Source of the DNA: Lentibacillus sp. CBA3610
GTDB taxonomy: Bacteria > Bacillota > Bacilli > Bacillales > Amphibacillaceae
Assembly (NCBI RefSeq): GCF_013373365.1
Contig: NZ_CP035925.1
Location: 3,348,001 to 3,412,000, forward strand
DNA length: 64,000 nt
Direction of reading: 5' to 3'
In this document: piece by piece, positions 42,106 to 50,374 of the stretch
Numbering within the stretch: the first letter of the stretch is position 1
Layout: every line of letters starts with the position of its first letter
The notes under the pieces: model-generated
Told to the model about the DNA's origin: nothing
What the model saw: the letters and a program-made list of their open reading frames with translations, nothing else
Database searches by the model: none
Program-made: the position numbers and the translations under genes

Positions 42106-42140
<35 letters not shown>

Positions 42141-42580
42141 AGAGAAAGCAAACGCGATTTCCCGGTAGCGGCGAGCGAAACGGGAAACAGCCCAAACCGG
42201 AAAGCGATGCTTTTCGGGGTAGAAGGACACGCCATGGGAGTTATCAAGAAATGGCTTAGACGAATCGATCTGGAATGATCAGCCGAAGAAGGTAAGAGCC
42301 CTGTAGTCGAAAAGCCATTTCCTCCGGCGTGGATCCTGAGTACGGCGGAACACGGAAATTCGTCGGAATCCGGAGGACCATCTCCCAAGGCTAAATACTC
42401 CTGGTGACCGATAGTGGAACCAGTACCGTGAGGGAAAGGTGAAAGCCACCGGAAGGGAGTGAAACAGAAACCTGAAACGTGTGCCCTGCAAGTAGTCGAA
42501 GCCCGTTAATGTGACGGCGTACCTTTTGTAGAATGGACCGGCGAGTTGCGATTGTATGCAAGGTTAAGTGGCAAACACGG

Positions 42581-42612
<32 letters not shown>

Positions 42613-43040
42613 AAACAGTATACGGTCGCAGACCCGAAACCGTGTGATCTACCCATGTCCAGGGTGAGGGTCAGTAACACTGACTGGAGGCCCGAACCCA
42701 CGTATGCTGAAAAATGCGGGGATGAGGTGTGTAGGGGTGAAATGCCAATCGAACACGGAGATAGCTGGTTCTCTCCGAAATAGCTTTAGGGCTAGCCTCA
42801 GGGAGAAGCGTTCTGGAGGTAGAGCACTGATTGGACTAGGGGCCCTCACCGGGTTACCGAATTCAGTCAAACTCCGAATGCCAGTAACGCAACCCTGGGA
42901 GTCAGACTATGGGTGATAAGGTTCATAGTCGAAAGGGAAACAGCCCGGACCGCCAGCTAAGGTCCCTAGTATAACGTTTAAGTGGAAAAGGATGTGGAGT
43001 TGCCCAGACAACCAGTATGTTGGCTTAGAAGCAGCCATCA

Positions 43041-43076
<36 letters not shown>

Positions 43077-43120
43077 TCTGCGCCGAAAATGTACGGGCTA
43101 AACGTATCACCGAAGCTGCG

Positions 43121-43560
43121 AAGCAGAGGTCAAGATACCAGAGGTCGGAAGTCAGAAGTGAGGAAGATAGTGATAAAACAACTATAGGATTTACGGATTT
43201 ATCAACAGGCCTTATGACCTTGCAATTGAAATTCATAAACTCACCTTGGAATTTCCTGACTTTGAAAAATATGAACTTGGTGCTCAACTGAGAAGAGCAG
43301 CCCTTTCTATTCCAGCAAATATGCTGAAGGATATGGAAAGAAAGATTCTATTAATGACTTCAAGCGTTTTCTTAAAATATCACTTGGCTCCAATAATGAA
43401 GTCAAGGTTATGTTGGATTTTGCAAGAGATTTGACATATTTGGATGAACAGAAATACACCTATCTTTATCAACGGTATGAAGAAGTTAGTAAGCAATTTA
43501 TTCCTCTATACAAAAGTGGAAATAATCCGACTTCTGATTTCTGGCCATCTGACTCTGTTT
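43121..43560 (+). other. 23S rRNA intervening sequence in helix 45
   Basis: The short helix-45 loop of Bacillus (between CGAAGCTGCG and TAGGAGAGCG) is replaced by about 440 nt. The ends form an imperfect inverted repeat of about 35 nt: CAGAGGTCAAGATACCAGAGG on the left and CTGGCCATCTGACTCTG on the right. Such insertions are usually cut out of the rRNA by RNase III, leaving fragmented 23S. The body holds a broken IVP gene. Confidence 0.9.
43177..43560 (+). pseudogene. 23S rRNA intervening sequence protein (IVP), frameshifted
   Basis: The N-terminal part reads RPYDLAIEIHKLTLEFPDFEK and LGAQLRRAALSIPAN; then one base is missing at about 43322 and the next frame reads EGYGKKDSINDFKRFLKISLG, then LDFARDLTYLDEQKYTYL. 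Together they are the four-helix-bundle IVP family, always encoded inside 23S insertions or nearby. No good start codon is seen and the end reads into the rRNA. It is either degenerate or damaged by sequence error. Confidence 0.85.
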
Positions 43561-44252
43561 GTAGGAGAGCGTTCCAAATGCTGCGAAGTCAGACCGTGAG
43601 GACTGGTGGAGCGTTTGGAAGTGAGAATTGCCGGTATGAGTAGCGAAAAAAAGAGTGAGAATCTCTTTCACCGAAAGCCTAAGGTTTTCCTGAGGAAGGC
43701 TCGTCGCTCAGGGTTAGTCGGACCTAAGCCGAGGCCGAAAGGCGTAGGCGATGGCCAACAGGCAGATATTCCTGTACCACCTCGTGAGCGTTTGAACGAT
43801 GGGGGGACGCAGCAGGATAGGGAAAGCGCACTGTCGGAATTGTGCGCCCAAGCAGTGAGGGAGTTGGATAGGTAAATCCGTCTGACAATCCCAAGCTGTG
43901 ACGGGGAGGGAAATTGAGTACCGAAGTTCCTGATTCCACACTGCCAAGAAAAGCCTCTAGTGAGTTCACAGGTGCCCGTACCGCAAACCGACACAGGTAG
44001 GCGAGGAGAGAATCCTAAGGTGATCGGGAGAACTCTCGTTAAGGAACTCGGCAAAATGACCCCGTAACTTCGGGAGAAGGGGTGCTCACACCGAGTGAGC
44101 CGCAGTGAATAGGCCCAAGCGACTGTTTACCAAAAACACAGGTCTCTGCGAAGCCGAAAGGCGAAGTATAGGGGCTGACACCTGCCCGGTGCTGGAAGGT
44201 TAAGGGGACGCGTTAGCGTGCTTGTCACGCGAAGCGCCAAACCGAAGCCCCA

Positions 44253-44329
<77 letters not shown>

Positions 44330-44773
44330 TGCAACGACTTGGGCACTGTCTCAACGAGAGACCCGGTGAAATTATACTATGCGTGAAGATGCGCATTACT
44401 CGCCGACTGGACGGAAAGACCCCGTGGAGCTTTACTGCACCTTGATATTGAATGTTTGGTACAGTACAGGATAGGTGGAGCCGTCGAAACGTGAGCGCCA
44501 GCTTTACGTGGAGGCACCCGTGGGATACCACCTGGCTGTACGAACATTCTAACCCAGGACCGTAATCCGGTCCGGAGACAGTGTCAGGCAGGCAGTTTGA
44601 CTGGGGCGGTCGCCTCCCAAAAGGTAACGGAGGCGCCCAAAGGTTCCCTCAGAATGGTTGGAAATCATTCGCAGAGTGCAAAGGCAGAAGGGAGCTTGAC
44701 TGCGAGACCTACAAGTCGAGCAGGGACGAAAGTCGGGCTTAGTGATCCGGTGGTCCCGCATGGAAGGGCCATC

Positions 44774-44882
<109 letters not shown>

Positions 44883-44887
44883 TAGTC

Positions 44888-44971
<84 letters not shown>

Positions 44972-44995
44972 TCGTGGGCGCTGGAAGTCTGAGAG

Positions 44996-45029
<34 letters not shown>

Positions 45030-45315
45030 ACACCGCTGGTGTACCAGTTGTTCCGCCAGGAGCACAGCTGGGTAGCTACGTGTGGCAAGGATAAGTGCTG
45101 AAAGCATCTAAGCATGAAGCCCCCCTCAAGATGAAACTTCCCATCACTTTAAGTGAGTAAGATCCCTCAGAGACGATGAGGTGGATAGGTCCGAGGTGGA
45201 AGCGTGGCGACACGTGGAGCTGACGGATACTAATCGATCGAGGACTTAACTAAACCATATGTGGTTGAATGGAACTCTTATTTAGTTTTCAGGGTGCAAA
45301 TTCCTGAAAAACCCC

Positions 45316-45344
45316 TTGCATTTTTCGTCAAAAATGGCTATAAT
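45316..45344 (+). promoter_or_regulatory. Promoter-like site between 23S and 5S
   Basis: TTGCAT and TATAAT with a 17-base spacer lie in the 23S-5S spacer, about 45 bases before 5S. It could give separate transcription of 5S and the two following tRNA genes. Confidence 0.55.
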
Positions 45345-45389
45345 GATTCTTGTCCTTAATAAAGGAATCGACACACAAAATGAAAAAGG

Positions 45390-45505
45390 TCTGGTAGCGA
45401 TAGCGGAGAGGTCACACCTGTTCCCATGCCGAACACAGCAGTTAAGCTCTCCAGCGCCGATGGTAGTTGGGGTTTAACCCCTGCAAGAGTAGGACGCCGC
45501 CAGGC
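45390..45505 (+). rRNA. 5S ribosomal RNA
   Basis: TCTGGTAGCGATAGCGGAG to ACGCCGCCAGGC, about 116 nt, with the conserved CCATGCCGAACACAG and GTTAAGCTC stretches. Confidence 0.96.
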
Positions 45506-45574
45506 ATTTTACTATACTTTTTTCTTTATAATTTTTCAGTGGTTAGGTCCACGTTAATAAACACTCTAAACTAT

Positions 45575-45649
45575 TCCACAGTAGCTCAGTGGTAGAGCGG
45601 TCGGCTGTTAACCGATTAGTCGCAGGTTCGAATCCTGCCTGTGGAGCCA
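45575..45649 (+). tRNA. tRNA-Asn(GTT)
   Basis: Acceptor TCCACAG pairs with CTGTGGA; anticodon GTT in GCTGTTAACC; CCA is encoded. It follows 5S by about 70 bases. Confidence 0.96.
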
Positions 45650-45656
45650 TTTTTTT

Positions 45657-45729
45657 GCTTCCATAGCTCAGTCGGTAGAGCGCTTCCATGGTAAGGAAGA
45701 GGTCGCCGGTTCGAGTCCGGCTGGAAGCT
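45657..45729 (+). tRNA. tRNA-Thr(GGT)
   Basis: Acceptor GCTTCCA pairs with TGGAAGC; anticodon GGT in CATGGTAAG; no encoded CCA. It lies eight bases after tRNA-Asn. Confidence 0.95.
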
Positions 45730-45790
45730 CTATAACAGATAGGCGTTAAATCTTTATAAAGTGAGGATTTGCGTCTATTTTTTAACCGTA

Positions 45791-45838
45791 AAAAATCTCC
45801 CTCATATGCATCGCCTGCATGTTGTGAGGGAGATTTTC
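45791..45838. terminator. Terminator after the rRNA operon
   Basis: AAAAATCTCCCTCA pairs with TGAGGGAGATTTT across a loop. It can serve the rRNA/tRNA unit and the convergent LiaF-like gene. Confidence 0.88.
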
Positions 45839-45861
45839 TCTTCTATTCTGATAGATGATTC

Positions 45862-46518
45862 TTAATTTGTAATTTCTCCCCCACCGAGAATCGTAAGACA
45901 GTTAATTTTCAATACGACAACGTCTTCATTTTCTCCCTGGACCCTTGTATTATCCTCCCAGCCGCCAAGGATTGGGACACCTGATATTTCGACATGAACA
46001 TTATCAGGAACCATGATACTCGCCCCTCCCAGGATAGAGGTTAAGTCAAGTGAGGCCCCATCTTCAATAATCGCATCGCGGAGGTCAATTTCCGCCCCGC
46101 CGAACATCGTCGTCACACTTCCACCTTGAAAATTTTTCGATTGACTCTTGATCTCTGCTCCTGAAAAAAGCAGGAATGTGTTTAGATTCTCGTTCGTATG
46201 AGGAGTTTTTCCATGTTTGGCCCGGGTAAAAATGATGATAATACCGATAAAGATAAAAATAAGCGGCCATAAATAAGAAACTAAATTCATGTCAAACCAT
46301 TGATTGATGAAAAATAAGGTCCCCACAAATAAAAACAAGAAACCTGAGACTTTAGAAGATTGTGTACGATTGATTAGCTGAATAATACCTATGATAATCA
46401 GAATAAACGGCCACCAATTTGACAGTAGATACCCTAAATCAATGATATCTGCTTGGTGCAAAAGCAAACTAACACCAAACAAAAGAAAAAACAGACCTGG
46501 CCACACTCTTCCAGACAT
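45862..46518 (-). CDS. LiaF-like cell-wall-stress response membrane protein
   Basis: A 218-residue protein with four membrane helices (about 1-100) and a soluble C-terminal beta-rich domain of LiaF/DUF2154 type (TMFGGAEIDLRDA, ILGGASIMVPDNVHV). LiaF proteins modulate LiaRS-type two-component sensing of envelope stress. No histidine kinase gene adjoins it here. The start at 46518 follows AGGGGGGA on the minus strand. Confidence 0.8.
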   Translation of the reverse strand: MSGRVWPGLFFLLFGVSLLLHQADIIDLGYLLSNWWPFILIIIGIIQLINRTQSSKVSGFLFLFVGTLFFINQWFDMNLVSYLWPLIFIFIGIIIIFTRAKHGKTPHTNENLNTFLLFSGAEIKSQSKNFQGGSVTTMFGGAEIDLRDAIIEDGASLDLTSILGGASIMVPDNVHVEISGVPILGGWEDNTRVQGENEDVVVLKINCLTILGGGEITN

Positions 46519-46814
46519 GGGCAAATCCCCCCTATAAGACACTTTATGTATTGAAGTGTTTTTGAATGATAATTGGAAAGTGCGTTTTCCAACTTAGAAC
46601 AGAATTCCAACGTTAATATAATTGTAAATTCAGTGACTGATTTAATTATTCACATAATTAGATGGTATGTCAATACTAAACGATTGCAGGTTGTGAACAT
46701 GCTTAAAAATCATTGTTTAGTGTAGTGGTGATTAGTGATGCTTCCTGACATAAAAGTGAAACTTCACTCAGTGGAGGGAACTCTAAAAAATAATGTCCCG
46801 ATAATGCAAAGTGA
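46519..46814. other. Gap between the LiaF-like gene and catalase 1
   Basis: No gene is supported. A short hairpin (TTGGAAA with TTTCCAA) lies at about 46571-46590. The minus-strand promoter of the LiaF-like gene should be here. Confidence 0.4.
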
Positions 46815-46857
46815 AAGTAAAAATAAAAACAGGGAAATAATGCTTTATCTCCCTGTG
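46815..46857 (-). terminator. Terminator after catalase-like gene 1
   Basis: On the minus strand CAGGGAGATAAAG pairs with TTATTTCCCTG and is followed by TTTTTATTTTT. Confidence 0.85.
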
Positions 46858-46865
46858 ACTATCTT

Positions 46866-48962
46866 CTATGTCCGATCCCAAAAACGCTGCTGGGCAATGG
46901 CTGATACAAAGTCATCCCTGAAGTTTTGGTTATTGGCGGCAAAAACAACGCCGGCGAGGTTATTTTCCTGTGATGATTTGACATAAGGCTGGCCGGTTGT
47001 CGCGACACCAATTGGCTTATATTGTTTATAAGCCTGATTAACGAATTCCATAACATTTTGCGTGAATTTAGCCTCGTTGTCGGCTTTTCCGCCTACAACA
47101 TAGAGCGCGTCATACAGAACTGGGTAGGTTGTTATAAACGTCTCATTCACTTCAATTTTTGTACCATCAGATCCGGTAACTGTCCCCAGTTTTTCACTGA
47201 TAATATCAATGAATACGCCACAGTGATGGAGATAGTCCAATGTGCTTCTTACCTCTTCACCGTTAAATCCATTGTCAATCAGCACACCAACTTTTTGTGT
47301 AGCGGCGTAATGCGGCGTATTGGCCTGGCTGATGGCCGGCGAACTCTTTGACACGGGAACATGGGAACCCTTTGGTTGGTCGACACCAATATTGTCAGCA
47401 ATGGTACAGGCCATTTCCCTATCAACATTAGCCCAAAATTCCACATTTTGCTGTCTCACTGATTTGCTTTTAACATAGCCAAGGTGATAGATAAACGTAT
47501 CGGTAAGATCTTGTTTTTCAACATGTGATAAACTGTTCCAGAAAAGTCTTGATTGTGAAAAGTAATCAAAAAATGATTCGCTTGGACGTTCTCGCGTGAC
47601 ATGCCCGTCGACCTTTTGGGGATAATGGGAATATCCCCCTTCTTCAGGTGGAGTCTCGGCAGGAGTATTACCAGCTAATGTATTGTTATGATAATCGACG
47701 TAATTAAGATCAATTTCATAATCTGAATAACCGGCCCTAAAGTTATCGTTCACTTCAGAGATAGGCTTGTTAACGGGTATTTCATTAATATTTCCTGTAC
47801 CTAGCCGGTGGTAATCGGTATCTCTGTAAGCAAAAGCCCTTCCTTGCAGGACAGGATCAATCGTGAAGTCAATGCCTGGAACAAGCGAAGCAGGGTCAAA
47901 TGATGATTGTTCTTCCTCTGCGAAGAAATCATTAACCAATCGATTCAATGTTAATTTACCGATGATTTCTACAGGAACTTCCTCTTCCGGCCAGAGTTTT
48001 GTATCGTCTAAAATGTCAAAGTCAAAGTTAAACTCATCTTCTTCAGCAATTAATTGCACACCTAATTCATACTCCGGATAGGCACCGCATTTGACCGCTT
48101 CAATGATATCACGGCGATGGAAGTCCGGGTCGACGCCGCCGATAACATTCGCTTCATCAAGCAGCAAGGAGTGAACGCCAAGTTTAGGCACCCATTTAAA
48201 TCGTACAAAGGTCGATTTACCTTGTTCATTAATAAACCGGAATGTATTGATTGGCCAACCCGCCATCATACGCCAGCTTCTTGGACGCCCCCGCATGGAC
48301 ATTAACCACATCACCATATGGGCTGATTCCGGGTTGCTGACGACATAGTCCCAAAAACCATCCTGTGCGACAGTCGCTTGCGGTATATCCGTAATCGGGT
48401 TTGGTTTAGCCGCATGCGTCACATCCATAAATTTCATCGCATCTGCAAGAATGAAGACAGGAAATTGGAGTGCCAAATTATCATAATTTCCTGCTTGTGT
48501 GTAAAACTTGGTTGCAAAGCCACGTATATCGACTGCTGTATCTTTGGAACCTTTACTGCCAATAAAGTTGGAAAATCGCGTGAACACAGGTGTTTTGGAG
48601 CCAGGTCGTTGCAGGAAATCAGCTTTAGTTACATGTTTCATTGACTTATATAACTCAAAGTCTCCATATAGTCCGAATCCCCTGGCATGGACCACTTTTT
48701 CTGGTATGCGTTCTCGGCTAAAGCGGGACTGTTTTCTATAAAAATGAAAGTCCTGAAATAATAAGGGGCCACGCCTTCCTGCCCGCAAGCTCCACCTGTC
48801 ATTGGAAATTTTAAACCCCGCATCATCGGTCATTTTTTTACCTGGACCAGTGTTTTGGTGATAGTATTGTTCAAGCTGTTCCTCTTTTTCGTCCTTGTGG
48901 TGTTTATGATGATGGTACCCTCTTGAGGAATTGTTTTCGTGTTCGTCCATGGTATCACCCAT
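46866..48962 (-). CDS. HPII-type catalase-like protein 1 (distal Asn missing)
   Basis: A 698-residue large-subunit catalase homologue: catalase barrel (about 40-420), wrapping and helical regions, and a C-terminal PfpI/DJ-1-like domain (QKVGVLIDNGFNGEEVRSTL onward). The distal His (KVVHARGFG), distal Ser (FTRFS) and proximal Tyr/Arg (QGRAFAYRDTD) are kept. The distal Asn, normally in DLVGNNTPIF, is lost: the region reads DNLALQFPVF. An acidic/His-rich N-terminal stretch is present. Haem binding is likely; catalase activity is uncertain. A paralogue lies at 54711-56777. Confidence 0.88.
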   Translation of the reverse strand: MGDTMDEHENNSSRGYHHHKHHKDEKEEQLEQYYHQNTGPGKKMTDDAGFKISNDRWSLRAGRRGPLLFQDFHFYRKQSRFSRERIPEKVVHARGFGLYGDFELYKSMKHVTKADFLQRPGSKTPVFTRFSNFIGSKGSKDTAVDIRGFATKFYTQAGNYDNLALQFPVFILADAMKFMDVTHAAKPNPITDIPQATVAQDGFWDYVVSNPESAHMVMWLMSMRGRPRSWRMMAGWPINTFRFINEQGKSTFVRFKWVPKLGVHSLLLDEANVIGGVDPDFHRRDIIEAVKCGAYPEYELGVQLIAEEDEFNFDFDILDDTKLWPEEEVPVEIIGKLTLNRLVNDFFAEEEQSSFDPASLVPGIDFTIDPVLQGRAFAYRDTDYHRLGTGNINEIPVNKPISEVNDNFRAGYSDYEIDLNYVDYHNNTLAGNTPAETPPEEGGYSHYPQKVDGHVTRERPSESFFDYFSQSRLFWNSLSHVEKQDLTDTFIYHLGYVKSKSVRQQNVEFWANVDREMACTIADNIGVDQPKGSHVPVSKSSPAISQANTPHYAATQKVGVLIDNGFNGEEVRSTLDYLHHCGVFIDIISEKLGTVTGSDGTKIEVNETFITTYPVLYDALYVVGGKADNEAKFTQNVMEFVNQAYKQYKPIGVATTGQPYVKSSQENNLAGVVFAANNQNFRDDFVSAIAQQRFWDRT

Positions 48963-49071
48963 CCTTATCGTTTAAAAATTTACTCCAGTTACATACATAT
49001 TCGGATTGGGCGGAATTATGCATTTTTTAGAACCTGACAAACACTCGCAAAAGTTCTTAGGCCAAACGATT

Positions 49072-49097
49072 TAAACATTCCACCATCCTGCCGATAT
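49072..49097 (+). promoter_or_regulatory. SigD-type motility promoter
   Basis: TAAA and GCCGATAT are separated by 14 bases, a full match to the SigD (flagellar sigma factor) consensus. It lies 34 bases before the CsrA-like gene and would drive it together with flagellin. Confidence 0.88.
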
Positions 49098-49130
49098 AAG
49101 AAGGGAGATCATCATGGAGGATGATTAGCC

Positions 49131-49313
49131 ATGGCGTTAACGCTCAGAAGAAAACCGGGAGAAAAAGTGTTTATCGAGGATGAACACGGCAGGAACATTG
49201 AAGTCGAAGTAGTCAAAGCTGAGGGAAACATGAATAACGCCCTTAAGCTCCGCATCACAGCTCCACAGGTATTCAACATTGTCCGTGGAGAGATTTACGG
49301 TAATAACTCCTAA
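49131..49313 (+). CDS. CsrA-like small RNA-binding protein
   Basis: A 60-residue protein resembling CsrA, the translational repressor of flagellin. LTLRRKPGEKVFIED matches the CsrA N terminus and LRITAPQ...VRGEIYG its RNA-contacting C-terminal strand, including the Arg before EIY. The middle loop is longer than usual (DEHGRNIEVEVVKAEGNMNNA), so it is divergent. It sits behind a SigD promoter and directly before flagellin; in B. subtilis csrA also precedes hag. No fliW is adjacent. Confidence 0.75.
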   Translation: MALTLRRKPGEKVFIEDEHGRNIEVEVVKAEGNMNNALKLRITAPQVFNIVRGEIYGNNS

Positions 49314-49333
49314 TATTCAGGGGCTATTATAAA

Positions 49334-49386
49334 ACTAGCATTTCACAAGGACAGGTCCTGCTAGTAAAAAATAAAAACATGGAGGT
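49334..49386 (+). promoter_or_regulatory. Flagellin leader hairpin with GGA motifs
   Basis: ACTAGCA pairs with TGCTAGT (49334-49365) and presents ACAAGGACAGG in the upper part. A second GGA is in the ribosome binding site GGAGG at 49381. Two GGA motifs, one covering the ribosome binding site, is the arrangement of CsrA sites in the B. subtilis hag leader. Binding here is inference. Confidence 0.55.
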
Positions 49387-49395
49387 CGATTGATT

Positions 49396-50280
49396 ATGCA
49401 AATTAATCACAACATTGCGGCGCTGAATACGCAGAATCAGCTAGTACAGAACAACAAGGCAACTCAAGGGTCTTTGGAAAAACTTTCTTCAGGTCTTCGT
49501 ATTAACAAGGCTGGAGACGATGCTGCAGGTTTGGCAATTTCTGAAAAAATGCGCGGACAAATTCGTGGGTTGGAAATGGCTGAGAAAAACGCACAAGATG
49601 GTGTATCACTAATTCAAACTGCTGAAGGTGCATTGAATGAAACGCACTCTATTCTTCAACGTATGCGTGAATTGACTGTACAAGCGGGTAATACAGGTAC
49701 TCAAGGTAACGATGACTTAAAAGCCATTCAAGAAGAAATTGATGCCCTACAAGAAGAAATAGGAGGAACGGCCGATAGTCAGGGTATATCTGATCGTACA
49801 CAATTTAATGGGAAGAACCTTCTAGATGGTTCACTCACTACAGGTGAATCAGGTGCACTAAATTTCCAAATAGGTGCAAATGAAGGTCAACAATTGACAG
49901 TTGAGATTGGAGACATGAGTGTTGAGTCTTTAGGCTCAGAAGCCGGTATAAAAATAGAGGATATTGATGTTACTGAATTTGCCGAAGAGTCTCCTACGAA
50001 CGATTTTGATACTCAATTGGGTGCCATCGATGATGCAATAGAGCAGGTTTCCACTCAACGTTCAGAATTAGGAGCAGTTCAAAATCGTTTAGAGCATACT
50101 ATTAATAATCTTAGTGCTTCTACGGAAAATCTAACTGCAGCTGAATCACGTATAAGAGACGTGGACATGGCTTCAGAAATGATGGAATTCACGAAGAATA
50201 ACATCCTTACGCAAGCATCTCAAAGCATGTTGGCTCAGGCAAATCAGCAGCCTCAAGGTGTTTTACAACTTTTACAATAG
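49396..50280 (+). CDS. hag: Flagellin
   Basis: The filament protein, 294 residues from the ATG at 49396, nine bases after GGAGGT. The N-terminal D0/D1 region (QINHNIAALNTQNQL, LSSGLRINKAGDDAAGLAIS) and C-terminal D1/D0 region (RIRDVDMASEMMEFTKNNIL, QPQGVLQLLQ) are typical. The central domain is short, so this is a compact flagellin. It is exported by the flagellar type III system. Confidence 0.95.
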   Translation: MQINHNIAALNTQNQLVQNNKATQGSLEKLSSGLRINKAGDDAAGLAISEKMRGQIRGLEMAEKNAQDGVSLIQTAEGALNETHSILQRMRELTVQAGNTGTQGNDDLKAIQEEIDALQEEIGGTADSQGISDRTQFNGKNLLDGSLTTGESGALNFQIGANEGQQLTVEIGDMSVESLGSEAGIKIEDIDVTEFAEESPTNDFDTQLGAIDDAIEQVSTQRSELGAVQNRLEHTINNLSASTENLTAAESRIRDVDMASEMMEFTKNNILTQASQSMLAQANQQPQGVLQLLQ

Positions 50281-50284
50281 AGAT

Positions 50285-50318
50285 AAAAATGGTCGTCCTT
50301 TTCAGACGACCATTTTAA
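50285..50318. terminator. Terminator after flagellin
   Basis: AAAATGGTCGTC pairs with GACGACCATTTT around a TTTTCA loop. It lies between convergent genes. Confidence 0.88.
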
Positions 50319-50374
50319 TATGAACATTATGGGATATATACAATATTTTATTCCCCAATTTGGATAGAACTATT

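Noticed and set aside
43246..43643. Two separate small proteins in the 23S insertion
   Set aside because: They are the two halves of one IVP-family protein split by a one-base frameshift.
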